Of a stretch of DNA of 42,490 nucleotides, positions 26,949 through 34,079 are shown piece by piece (the first letter of the stretch is position 1; each line of letters opens with the position of its first letter). The notes under the pieces are model-generated. The model was not told the DNA's origin. It did no database searches and worked only from the letters and a program-made list of their open reading frames with translations. Made by a program: the position numbers and the translations under genes. The stretch covers positions 1 through 42,490 of the forward strand of contig JAPOTR010000017.1 in NCBI GenBank assembly GCA_026709085.1, written 5' to 3'. This DNA is from Cyanobacteria bacterium MAG CAR3_bin_5. Its GTDB lineage: Bacteria; Cyanobacteriota; Cyanobacteriia; PCC-6307; Cyanobiaceae.

Positions 26949-27162
26949 CACCACTTGATTCACTTCCTGAAGGCCGCCGGGGAGCCTGACGGCAATGGCG
27001 TCTTGATAAGCCCAGTTCTGGATAAATGGCTAAGCAGGAAGAGCGGAGGCGCACCGCAACGCCTGACACCTAGCCAGGCAACCATGGAAAGCTCCGGGGC
27101 AGGTGCCCAGCGGGTGATGGCGACCCACCCTTACGGGAAGTTCACTTGCCATCCGCCCCATC

Positions 27163-27199
27163 ACATCGGTGGAGTCACTGGTTCAATCCAGTATCACCC
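27163..27199 (+). repeat. attR-like partial tRNA-Val copy
   Basis: ACATCGGTGGAGTCACTGG and the following bases repeat the tRNA-Val 3' half (24829-24866) in the same orientation, with one missing A in the T loop and G changed to A in the acceptor stem. It has no 5' half and cannot form a tRNA. It marks the right end of a 2.3-kb insert, 24868-27199. Confidence 0.8.
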
Positions 27200-27213
27200 G
27201 TTCCTGGTGACGG

Positions 27214-27759
27214 TCACGAGGGGAGGAAAGGGAAGGCGGACTCTATTCTGCAACCGAGATTGTAGATCGTCTCGAAGTCGTACTGGCGACCCAGCTTGGG
27301 ATCCCAATAGCGTCCATGGGCAAGCCAGTGTCGATACTTCAAAGCGGCACGAATATCGCCCACCAGAGTCGGCGCCACATCGAAATGGTCCAGCCATGCT
27401 TGCAGGATATCCTTTGATAGAGAAACCCTTTCCCCCTTTTCCTTGTAGAGGGCGCGGAACGCACGGGAGAGGTCATCCCGCTTCTTAAAGTAATTGCGCT
27501 GGAGATAGTCAACTCGGAAGGATGCCTCGATGGCGGCAAGCAGGGTCAAGGCGGATGCAGCGCTTGCTTCCTGTAGCCTCACGTCGCGGCTGGCGCGGAT
27601 TTCGGCGCGAGTATCGGAGGCGAACGGTTGGCGGATGCCCGGATTTTCCGGCGAGTAGTAGTAGAGGCAAATTGCCTCCTTAACAACCGCGTGGTGCTCT
27701 GCAAGCTGGCAAAGCGTAGGCGGATCATCGAAGGAAACCCGCTTAGCCACCTGAAACAT
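27214..27759 (-). CDS. HEPN-domain protein, candidate RNase toxin
   Basis: 181 residues from the ATG at 27759. The C-terminal helical region contains IRAALKYRHWLAHGRYW with R143 and H148, the RX4-6H motif of HEPN ribonucleases. The rest is alpha-helical in character, with no membrane segment. The start overlaps the upstream gene by 17 bp, implying translational coupling and a complex. HEPN proteins act as RNases in toxin-antitoxin, abortive-infection and CRISPR-linked systems; here the partner is not a standard MNT nucleotidyltransferase. The exact role is inferred. Confidence 0.65.
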   Translation of the reverse strand: MFQVAKRVSFDDPPTLCQLAEHHAVVKEAICLYYYSPENPGIRQPFASDTRAEIRASRDVRLQEASAASALTLLAAIEASFRVDYLQRNYFKKRDDLSRAFRALYKEKGERVSLSKDILQAWLDHFDVAPTLVGDIRAALKYRHWLAHGRYWDPKLGRQYDFETIYNLGCRIESAFPFLPS

Positions 27760-28288
27760 CCATGATGGCGTCCCGGAAGGAGTCCTCATTCAGAGGGGTG
27801 GCGGTGGCAGCAGGCGGCGGGGTCACTAAGTACCAGCCCCTGTGATCGATTTCGCCGCGCAATGGGGAACGGGCGACTGTCTCCTTATGGCTGCCGGTGC
27901 CAGAGATCGTGACCTTCTCTACAGGACCGCTCTTCTCAAGCAGCACGATCCGTAATACCCTACGGGGACCGGACAGGTCGACGCGCCCCATGGAACCGAT
28001 CAGCATGGTACCGACTGGCTCGGCAATCACCTCGTCCCTGCCAATCAGGATGGCGAGGGCCTCGGCTTCGTAGCTGCCGAGATCGTCCTCAGTGAGTTGA
28101 ACGCGACGGCGTTCGGTCCTGAGACCTGAGTTGACATAGTCCTTGAGATATCCCTCCATCTTCTGATAGAGGGAGTCGAGTTCGTGCTGCCAACTGGCAA
28201 GCCTCTCCTTGGGGTTCAGGGCCTCGGCGAATTGCCTTGCCTGCTCCGTGCGCTGCTTCACGAATTTGTCAAAAGTGTCAACCGGCAC
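27743..28288 (-). CDS. Conserved hypothetical protein coupled to the HEPN gene
   Basis: 181 residues from a GTG at 28288 that has a perfect GGAGG six bases upstream. The N-terminal helical part (FVKQRTEQARQFAEALNP, WQHELDSLYQKMEGYLKDYV) is followed by a beta-rich part: LGSYEAEALAILIGRDEVIA, PVGTMLIGSMGRVDLSGPRR, RGWYLVTPPP, and an end LNEDSFRDAIMDVSGG. I believe similar proteins are scattered through bacteria as unnamed hypotheticals. The overlap with the HEPN gene suggests an antitoxin, sensor or scaffold. There are no nucleotidyltransferase motifs (GSxxxG...DxD). Confidence 0.6.
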   Translation of the reverse strand: MPVDTFDKFVKQRTEQARQFAEALNPKERLASWQHELDSLYQKMEGYLKDYVNSGLRTERRRVQLTEDDLGSYEAEALAILIGRDEVIAEPVGTMLIGSMGRVDLSGPRRVLRIVLLEKSGPVEKVTISGTGSHKETVARSPLRGEIDHRGWYLVTPPPAATATPLNEDSFRDAIMDVSGG

Positions 28289-28390
28289 GTGGAAACCTCC
28301 ATATCTCAGCGGCTTTCAGTATAGCAGAAAGTCCTCACCGTGGAATCAGGGTAAGACCGGGGATTCCCATTGCTGGTCCCGTTCTTGACG

Positions 28391-28549
28391 ATGGTGATGG
28401 GGCCATTGGGAATGATCGGAGCCGCAGGCCTGGGCATTCGCCTGATCACGTCAGTGGTGAACAATCCAACGCAACAGGAGAAGGACGCCATCCGGCAACT
28501 GCAAAGGTGGCTGGAACCGGTCCCTGTTTTCAGGCCATCGCTAAGCTGA
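28391..28549 (+). CDS. Small hydrophobic ORF or remnant
   Basis: A 52-residue frame, MVMGPLGMIGAAGLGIRLIT then NNPTQQEKDAIRQLQRWLEP. A hydrophobic segment is followed by an amphipathic polar tail, the layout of a small membrane protein or the C-terminus of a larger one. An in-frame TTG at 28370 would extend the hydrophobic part, and a TAA lies just upstream at 28352. No ribosome-binding site is obvious. It fills most of the gap before ruvA. Confidence 0.4.
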   Translation: MVMGPLGMIGAAGLGIRLITSVVNNPTQQEKDAIRQLQRWLEPVPVFRPSLS

Positions 28550-28571
28550 TCCTCCCAAACGGAAACTGCCC

Positions 28572-29246
28572 ATGATTGGCTGGATGGAAGGGGAGGTGCG
28601 CCAGTTCTGGCAGCGGGGCGCCCGTCAGGGGGTGTTGCTGGTGTGCCATGGCGTTGGCTACGAGGTGGTGCTGCACCAGCGCTTCTACGGTCATGTGAGG
28701 GGGTTGCCCCAGCGGTCGGACGGTCCCCGGCAGCTTGCCCTGTGTACCCATTTACAGGTGCGGGATGACGTCTGGCTGCTCTTTGGCTTTGAGACCGATG
28801 CGGAACGGGAGCTGTTCCGTGAACTCATCGGTGTCAGTGGCGTCGGCCCCCAACTGGCCCTCGGGTTGCTGGGGTTTTTTCCCTTGCCCGAGTTGGTGCA
28901 GGCCCTGGTGCAGGCGGACCTGAAACGTCTGAGTCAGGCGCCGGGGGTGGGGCGCCGCAGCGCCGAGCGGTTGGCGGTGGAGTTGCGCCGCAAGCTGGCG
29001 GAGCGTTTTGGCCAGGCAGCGGAGGCGGCGCTGATGGATGCCGCCCCGTTGCCCACCGGGGCGCTGCGGCAGGACGTGGAGTTGACCCTGACGGCTTTGG
29101 GCTATGAACCCGGAGAGGTGCAGCAGGCGCTGGCGGCCGTGGCGGTGGACCAGGATGCCGACAAGCGGCCGGATACCGGGAGCCCGGAGGACTGGATCCG
29201 TGGCTGCCTGCGCTGGCTGGCCTGCCGTCAGCAGGACCATGGGTAG
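28572..29246 (+). CDS. ruvA: Holliday junction branch-migration protein RuvA
   Basis: A 224-residue protein that tetramerises on Holliday junctions and recruits the RuvB motor. The N-terminal OB fold (MIGWMEGEVRQFW, VLLVCHGVGYEVV) is followed by two helix-hairpin-helix motifs, FRELIGVSGVGPQLALGLLG and LKRLSQAPGVGRRSAERLAV. A RuvB-binding domain III (LTLTALGYEPGEVQQAL) sits near residue 160. The C-terminal tail runs a little longer than usual. It leads directly into rpsO. Confidence 0.96.
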   Translation: MIGWMEGEVRQFWQRGARQGVLLVCHGVGYEVVLHQRFYGHVRGLPQRSDGPRQLALCTHLQVRDDVWLLFGFETDAERELFRELIGVSGVGPQLALGLLGFFPLPELVQALVQADLKRLSQAPGVGRRSAERLAVELRRKLAERFGQAAEAALMDAAPLPTGALRQDVELTLTALGYEPGEVQQALAAVAVDQDADKRPDTGSPEDWIRGCLRWLACRQQDHG

Positions 29247-29293
29247 TGTTGAGGTATGCTTTTGCCCCAACACCGTTTCACGCAAGGATTTCC

Positions 29294-29563
29294 ATGGCCC
29301 TCACCGTGGCCACGAAGCAGGCCCTGATTAACGACTACCAGATCCATGGCACCGATACCGGCTCAGCGCCGGTGCAGGTGGCCATGCTGAGCGAGCGCAT
29401 CAATCAGTTGAGCCAGCACCTGCAGCGCAACAATCAGGACTACGCCTCCCGTCAGGGACTGCTGAAGATGCTCGGGCGCCGCAAACGACTGCTCAGCTAC
29501 ATCCGCCAGCAGGACGACGGGGCGTACCGGCAGTTGATCAAACGCCTGAAGCTCAGGGGCTAG
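29294..29563 (+). CDS. rpsO: 30S ribosomal protein S15
   Basis: An 89-residue S15 that binds 16S rRNA helices 20-22 in the central domain. Landmarks are HGTDTGSAPVQVAMLSERIN, LSQHLQRNNQDYASRQGLLK and GRRKRLLSYI. The ATG at 29294 gives MALTVATKQALI; the frame is open back to 29246, but those residues are not S15. S15 often represses its own translation; the 47-bp leader here is too short to show a clear fold. Confidence 0.97.
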   Translation: MALTVATKQALINDYQIHGTDTGSAPVQVAMLSERINQLSQHLQRNNQDYASRQGLLKMLGRRKRLLSYIRQQDDGAYRQLIKRLKLRG

Positions 29564-29567
29564 AGCC

Positions 29568-30017
29568 ATGGCCGCTGCTGAACAATCATCCAGGGGCTTT
29601 GGCGGATCCGGCGATGCCGTGGGGAACCCTGTGAAAAAGAAGGTTCAGAAGATAGATTCCCCACCGAAACCTGTGAAAAAGACGGCCCGGCAACCTTCAC
29701 GTTCCGCCATTCCCGACCACGTGGCCAGCCGGATGGTGCGTCGCGTTCTCCTGCTGAGCGGGGTTCCCACCCTGCTGGCCATGGGGGTGTTTGTGCTCAG
29801 CTACGTGCTGATCAACCAAGGGTTCGTACGGATTGAGCCCATTGTCACCATCGGGGTGTCGGGGGTGTTCTTTGTGCTGGGACTGTTGGGCCTCAGCTAC
29901 GGAGTGCTGTCTGCAAGCTGGGACGATGCGCCAGGTTCCCTCTTGGGCCTGGAGCAGTTTGGCGCCAACCTTCAACGGTTGCGCACCTCGATTCGGTCCA
30001 TGAAGCGGGGAGGCTAG
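29568..30017 (+). CDS. PAM68-like photosystem assembly protein (DUF3464)
   Basis: 149 residues. A basic, proline-rich N-terminus (KKKVQKIDSPPKPVKK) is followed by IPDHVASRMVRRVLLLSG, then two membrane spans (PTLLAMGVFVLSYVLINQG and IGVSGVFFVLGLLGLSYG), then SASWDDAPGSLLGLEQF, the PAM68 family C-terminal signature. Plant PAM68 and its cyanobacterial relative assist early photosystem II assembly (D1 maturation/CP47 insertion). The ATG lies four bases after the rpsO stop, so it is co-transcribed. Confidence 0.88.
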   Translation: MAAAEQSSRGFGGSGDAVGNPVKKKVQKIDSPPKPVKKTARQPSRSAIPDHVASRMVRRVLLLSGVPTLLAMGVFVLSYVLINQGFVRIEPIVTIGVSGVFFVLGLLGLSYGVLSASWDDAPGSLLGLEQFGANLQRLRTSIRSMKRGG

Positions 30018-30050
30018 TGGCTTGGCATTACCCTGACGCCAGGGACCGTC

Positions 30051-30185
30051 TCACCGCTGCTCCGAGAGTTGCTCATTGCCCAACTTCCTTTGCCGATAGG
30101 CCCAGTAGCCAGCGGCAACCACGACGGCCGCCAGGGGAACAGCGGAAAGCAGGAGCAGGATGGCCGCGGTGAAGTCCGTATACAT
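30051..30185 (-). CDS. Small single-span membrane protein
   Basis: 44 residues from the ATG at 30185: MYTDFTAAILLLLSAVPLAA, then a hydrophobic stretch, then GYWAYRQRKLGNEQLSEQR. One transmembrane helix with a positively charged C-terminal side suggests an N-out thylakoid or plasma-membrane small subunit. I cannot assign it to a known photosystem, cytochrome b6f or NDH-1 subunit. The frame extends to 30239 with non-conserved residues. Confidence 0.55.
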   Translation of the reverse strand: MYTDFTAAILLLLSAVPLAAVVVAAGYWAYRQRKLGNEQLSEQR

Positions 30186-30335
30186 GGGGAAATGGTCACG
30201 TAGACTCGTTCCCATTGTGTCCTGCCAGGGCCGGATCAACGGGCTGGATTCGCCTTAAGTCAGGGTCTTTGGTACATCGAGTAATGTTGCAGGGTTGGCC
30301 TCATCCTAGGATCGCCCCGCCTGAAGGCTTTCTCC

Positions 30336-31157
30336 ATGTCCTGGCTTCGGCCCTGGCGCTATCGCAAACGGCGACAGATCGCCTACATTGAACTCCGCGG
30401 TCCGATCACAGCCAGCACCCGCACAGCCGTTCTCAAACTGCTGAAGCGAGTTGAAACCTGCCGGTTCCCTGCTCTGTTGCTGCGCATTGACAGCCCCGGC
30501 GGCACGGTGGGGGACAGTCAGGAAATCCATCAAGCCCTGGGGCGACTCCAACAGCGCCATGGCTGCCATGTGGTGGCCAGCTACGGCAACATCTCCGCAT
30601 CCGGCGGCGTCTATGTGGGGGTTGCCGCCAAGGAGGTGGTGGCCAATCCCGGAACCATCACCGGCAGCATCGGGGTCATCCTGCGGGGCAGCAACATTTC
30701 CGAGCTTCTGCAACGCCTGGGGGTACGCTTTGAAACCGTCAAGAGCGGTCCCTATAAGGACATCCTGTCCCCGGACCGGTCCCTCAGCGATGCGGAACGC
30801 CAGCTTTTGCAGGATCTGATCGATTCCAGCTATCATCAATTTGTGGAGGCTGTGGCCCAGGGCCGTGGCCTGGACCCGGAAGCGGTGAAGACCTTTGCGG
30901 ACGGACGGGTGTTCACCGGCGCCCAGGCGAAGGCGTTGGGTCTGGTGGACCACCTGGGGGACGAGGATCTGGCTCGACGCCGGGCCGCCACCCTGGCGGG
31001 GCTGGATCCGGACAAGGCTCGCTTGGTCAAGCTCGAGGATCGACCGAAGGGATTGCGGCGCCTCCTGCCCGCTTCCCGACTGCTCAGCCGCCTGGGTCAA
31101 GAGTTGGAGTTGGAGCTTCTCCATGGCTCCGGCCCCCTATGGCTGTACCGTCCATGA
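30336..31157 (+). CDS. sppA: Signal peptide peptidase SppA, short form
   Basis: A 273-residue serine protease of the ClpP/crotonase fold that degrades cleaved signal peptides in the membrane. The catalytic serine is S89 in NISASGGVYVG and the general-base lysine K141 in GPYKDILSP, matching the Ser/Lys dyad. IDSPGGTVGDSQEIH is the oxyanion-region signature. There is no obvious N-terminal membrane anchor, only a basic start (MSWLRPWRYRKRR). Its stop overlaps the next gene's ATG (ATGA). Confidence 0.93.
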   Translation: MSWLRPWRYRKRRQIAYIELRGPITASTRTAVLKLLKRVETCRFPALLLRIDSPGGTVGDSQEIHQALGRLQQRHGCHVVASYGNISASGGVYVGVAAKEVVANPGTITGSIGVILRGSNISELLQRLGVRFETVKSGPYKDILSPDRSLSDAERQLLQDLIDSSYHQFVEAVAQGRGLDPEAVKTFADGRVFTGAQAKALGLVDHLGDEDLARRRAATLAGLDPDKARLVKLEDRPKGLRRLLPASRLLSRLGQELELELLHGSGPLWLYRP

Positions 31158-31537
31158 CCGATCCGTCTTTTCCCCAGGACCAATTGGTGGCATGGCGGGG
31201 CGCCACCACCGCCACGGAAAACACTGCCACGGCTATTCGGCAAGCCGTGTCCGAACTCCTGGATGCCCTGGTCACACGTAACCGGCTCCAGCCCCATCAC
31301 CTGATTTCCATGGTCTTTTCCGTGACGGCGGATCTGGATGCCCTGTTTCCAGCCTCCGTAGCGCGCCATCGGCCCGGTTGGCAGGCAGTGGCGCTGCTGG
31401 ATACGCAGCAAATGCATGTACCGGGTGATCTGAGCCGCTGCATCCGCCTCTTTGCCCATGGCTGGCTGCCCAGGGGCCGGGTTCCTGAACACCCCTATCT
31501 GCGGGGGGCGACGGCCTTGCGTTCGGATCGCCAATGA
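31154..31537 (+). CDS. aroH: Chorismate mutase, AroH class
   Basis: A 127-residue monofunctional chorismate mutase that converts chorismate to prephenate for phenylalanine and tyrosine. It belongs to the Bacillus AroH trimeric class, recognisable from WRGATTATENTATAIRQAV, LISMVFSVTADLDALFPA and PHYLRGA-like HPYLRGATALRSD. ATG 31154 overlaps the sppA TGA by three bases, indicating translational coupling. Confidence 0.94.
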   Translation: MTDPSFPQDQLVAWRGATTATENTATAIRQAVSELLDALVTRNRLQPHHLISMVFSVTADLDALFPASVARHRPGWQAVALLDTQQMHVPGDLSRCIRLFAHGWLPRGRVPEHPYLRGATALRSDRQ

Positions 31538-31617
31538 AGACGGCAACGGGCCAGGCAGAATCGACCGTGGACAGGTAAAGTGCTTGCCCATTGGGCCCAC
31601 ACAACGCCAGCGCAACC

Positions 31618-31755
31618 ATGACCAGACGGACACTTGAAGGAACCAGCCGTAAACGCAAGCGGGTCAGCGGGTTTCGTGTGCGTATGCGGTCCCACACAGG
31701 CCGCCGCGTCATTCGCAATCGACGCAAACGAGGCCGCGCCCGGCTTGCGGTCTGA
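31618..31755 (+). CDS. rpmH: 50S ribosomal protein L34
   Basis: A 45-residue, very basic protein: [20 protein letters not shown], then [20 protein letters not shown], then ARLAV. This is the cyanobacterial L34 form, in which [20 protein letters not shown] is diagnostic. It starts the rpmH-rnpA-yidC block and its stop lies 21 bp before rnpA. Confidence 0.96.
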   Translation: MTRRTLEGTSRKRKRVSGFRVRMRSHTGRRVIRNRRKRGRARLAV

Positions 31756-31776
31756 GGGATTGCACTGCAGTTCGGC

Positions 31777-32256
31777 ATGGTGCTTCCCCGGGATCACCGC
31801 CTCAGTGGAACCATGGTTTTTGACCATCTCTACCGAGCCAGAGCGCGTTTTCATGGCAGCAACCTGATCCTGAGGGTCGGTTTGCCCAACCTTCAGCGCC
31901 TCAAGCCCGGTCTCATGGGATCCCGAATCCGCACTGCCCTGAAGCACAACAGCGCGGCAGTGGGCCGGGAAGACCTACGCTTTGCCGTGGTGGTGAGCAA
32001 AAAGGTGAGCAAGCGGGCAGTAAGGAGAAACCGGCTGCGCCGCCTTCTCCACCATGCTTTCATGAAAGACGTTCCCCACCTGCGGCGGGGCCGTTGGCTG
32101 CTGCTCAGCCTGAAACCAGGGGCTGCCCAGCGCAGTGAGGATCAATTGCTGCAAGAGTGGAGCGATCTTTTGGGGCAGTCCGGTCTGCGCTGTGTCCACC
32201 AACAGGACGCGCCTGCCGCCTTGACCCGCGCCAACCCCCATCTCCACCATGTCTGA
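31777..32256 (+). CDS. rnpA: Ribonuclease P protein component
   Basis: A 159-residue, basic protein subunit of RNase P, which matures tRNA 5' ends. The N-terminus MVLPRDHRLSGTMVFDHLY and the RNA-binding RNR motif in VVSKKVSKRAVRRNRLRRLL are diagnostic. It follows rpmH, as in most bacteria. The 3' end overlaps the next gene by eight bases. Confidence 0.95.
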   Translation: MVLPRDHRLSGTMVFDHLYRARARFHGSNLILRVGLPNLQRLKPGLMGSRIRTALKHNSAAVGREDLRFAVVVSKKVSKRAVRRNRLRRLLHHAFMKDVPHLRRGRWLLLSLKPGAAQRSEDQLLQEWSDLLGQSGLRCVHQQDAPAALTRANPHLHHV

Positions 32257-32743
32257 CCAGTCCGACCAGTCCACAGAGTCAAGCGCCGCACCTGTCCAGG
32301 CCGCTCAGGCAGCATCCACGGAAGCCAGGGCAACCTCCAGGACGGAAGAGGTGTTCTACGACGGTGGCCCCCATGCCATGGATCTGGTGTTCGGCCTGCT
32401 GGCTGCCCTCACCGTGGTAGGCATTCCCCTGGCGGTGGGGGCCGTTGTGCGTGCATTCTGGCTGCGATTCCGCATCACGGATCGGACGATTGTGGTCAAG
32501 GGGGGCTTTCTGGGGCGGACCGTCACCACCGTCAGCTACGGCCAGATCCGGGAGGTGCGTTCGGTGTCCCGGGGCTTTGGTCTGTATGGCGACATGGTGC
32601 TGTTGCTCAAGGGGGGAGGCGCTCTCGAAATGCGGTCCCTGCCTGATTACCGCCGCTGGCGCGACCTGGTGGAAGAGCGCTGCCCAGACCCCAAGGCCAG
32701 GGCCGCAAGCCGGCCCTCAGGTCAGGCCGGTTTCTCCGATTGA
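32249..32743 (+). CDS. PH (bPH2/DUF304) domain membrane protein
   Basis: 164 residues. A Ser/Ala-rich disordered N-terminus is followed by HAMDLVFGLLAALTVVGIPL, then a second hydrophobic stretch, then the bacterial PH fold: WLRFRITDRTIVVKGGFLGR, TTVSYGQIREVRSVSRGFGL and LEMRSLPDYRRW. Cyanobacteria keep this gene between rnpA and yidC. Its role is unknown; a link to membrane-protein insertion is inferred from the neighbourhood. The C-terminus is again low-complexity. Confidence 0.85.
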   Translation: MSDQSDQSTESSAAPVQAAQAASTEARATSRTEEVFYDGGPHAMDLVFGLLAALTVVGIPLAVGAVVRAFWLRFRITDRTIVVKGGFLGRTVTTVSYGQIREVRSVSRGFGLYGDMVLLLKGGGALEMRSLPDYRRWRDLVEERCPDPKARAASRPSGQAGFSD

Positions 32744-32813
32744 TGCTGAATCCAGCGGCTTCCATGGGGCACACTGACTCTGCTGGACACCCACCCTCCA
32801 CTGCTTCACGCCT

Positions 32814-34070
32814 GTGATCGGCTACATCTCCGACAATCTCCTGCTGCCCATCCTGGATTTTTTCTATGGATTGGTGCCCAATTACGGCTTGGCCATCGTC
32901 CTCCTGACGGTGGTGATCCGCCTGGCCCTCTTCCCCCTGAGCGCTGGATCCATCCGCAATGCCCGGCGGATGCGCATTGCCCAGCCCGTCATGAAACAAC
33001 GGCAGGAGGAAATTCGGGCCAGGTATGCCAACGACGCCAAGCGACAGCAGGAGGAGATGGGCAAGCTCATGAAAGAGTTTGGCAATCCCCTGGCGGGCTG
33101 CCTGCCCCTGCTGGTGCAGATGCCCATCCTTTTTGCCCTCTTCGCCACCCTGCGGGGATCCCCCTTTGCCGATGTGGCCTATACCATCCCGGTGAAGGTG
33201 ATGCCTGCCGAGGAAGTCATCCAGGAGGATGTGAAGCCCTTTACCAGCGGCAGCCACTCCATTTTTCTCTCGGAAACGGATCATGTACCGGTGGTGGCCG
33301 CCCTGCCGGAGGGCAACAGCTTGTCCGTTGGGGACACCACCAGGCTGCAACTGGAAACCCGGGACGGGGAATCCCTGGCGGCGGCGCAGGCCCATACGGA
33401 CCACGCTGCAGCCCTCACCCCCAGTTGGGAGGTGACCCAGGGTGCAGACGTGGTCCATGTTGACGAATCCGGCCAGATCACGGCAGTGGGGCTGGGCAAG
33501 GCAACGGTGGAGGGCAAGATTCCCGGTGTGGCCTCCGAAAACGGATTTCTGTTCATCAAGGCCCTGGGCCATGTGGGCTTTTACGTGGACGGCAAAGTGA
33601 ATTGGGATATTGCCATCCTTGTCGCGGGCTTTGGCGTCACCTTGTTTGTCTCTCAGATTCTCTCCGGCTGGGGCATGCCGAAAAACCCCCAGCAGGACGC
33701 CACCAACCGGGTGCTGCCCTTCATGATGACCGGCTTGTTCCTGTTCTTCCCGCTGCCGGCTGGCGTGCTGCTCTACATGGTGGTGGCCAACGTGCTCCAG
33801 GCATTGCAAACCTTCCTCATGACCCGGGAGGCGCTGCCCGATAATCTCCAAGCGCTCCTGGAGAAGCAGTTGGCGGCCCAGGCCGCCGATGCCGCTTCCG
33901 GATCAGCCCTGGTGGTGGCGGCAGACGCCGTGGTCAGTAAGGAGGGATTCCGTGGCCTCCTCAAGGAGGAACGCACTCAACAGACTTCCTCCCCACCCCT
34001 GCCCCAGCAGAAACCCGCCGCCAAGCCCGGCCGCCGCAAGGGTCAGCGACAGAAGAAATCAAAGTCCTGA
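32814..34070 (+). CDS. yidC: Membrane protein insertase YidC/Alb3
   Basis: 418 residues with a GTG start at 32814. The YidC core is clear: [20 protein letters not shown] with the hydrophilic-groove arginine, [39 protein letters not shown], and [20 protein letters not shown] then [15 protein letters not shown] lumenal/periplasmic insert of about 150 residues (about 120-270) contains a bacterial Ig-like pattern: [12 protein letters not shown], then [20 protein letters not shown] then [15 protein letters not shown]. The tail is basic ([13 protein letters not shown]), as for ribosome binding. It inserts photosynthetic and respiratory membrane proteins. Confidence 0.96.
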   Translation: MIGYISDNLLLPILDFFYGLVPNYGLAIVLLTVVIRLALFPLSAGSIRNARRMRIAQPVMKQRQEEIRARYANDAKRQQEEMGKLMKEFGNPLAGCLPLLVQMPILFALFATLRGSPFADVAYTIPVKVMPAEEVIQEDVKPFTSGSHSIFLSETDHVPVVAALPEGNSLSVGDTTRLQLETRDGESLAAAQAHTDHAAALTPSWEVTQGADVVHVDESGQITAVGLGKATVEGKIPGVASENGFLFIKALGHVGFYVDGKVNWDIAILVAGFGVTLFVSQILSGWGMPKNPQQDATNRVLPFMMTGLFLFFPLPAGVLLYMVVANVLQALQTFLMTREALPDNLQALLEKQLAAQAADAASGSALVVAADAVVSKEGFRGLLKEERTQQTSSPPLPQQKPAAKPGRRKGQRQKKSKS

Positions 34071-34079
34071 GGAGCAGGC

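Noticed and set aside
27163..27199. A second tRNA gene
   Set aside because: Only the 3' half is present, with a gap in the T loop and no D arm or acceptor 5' strand.
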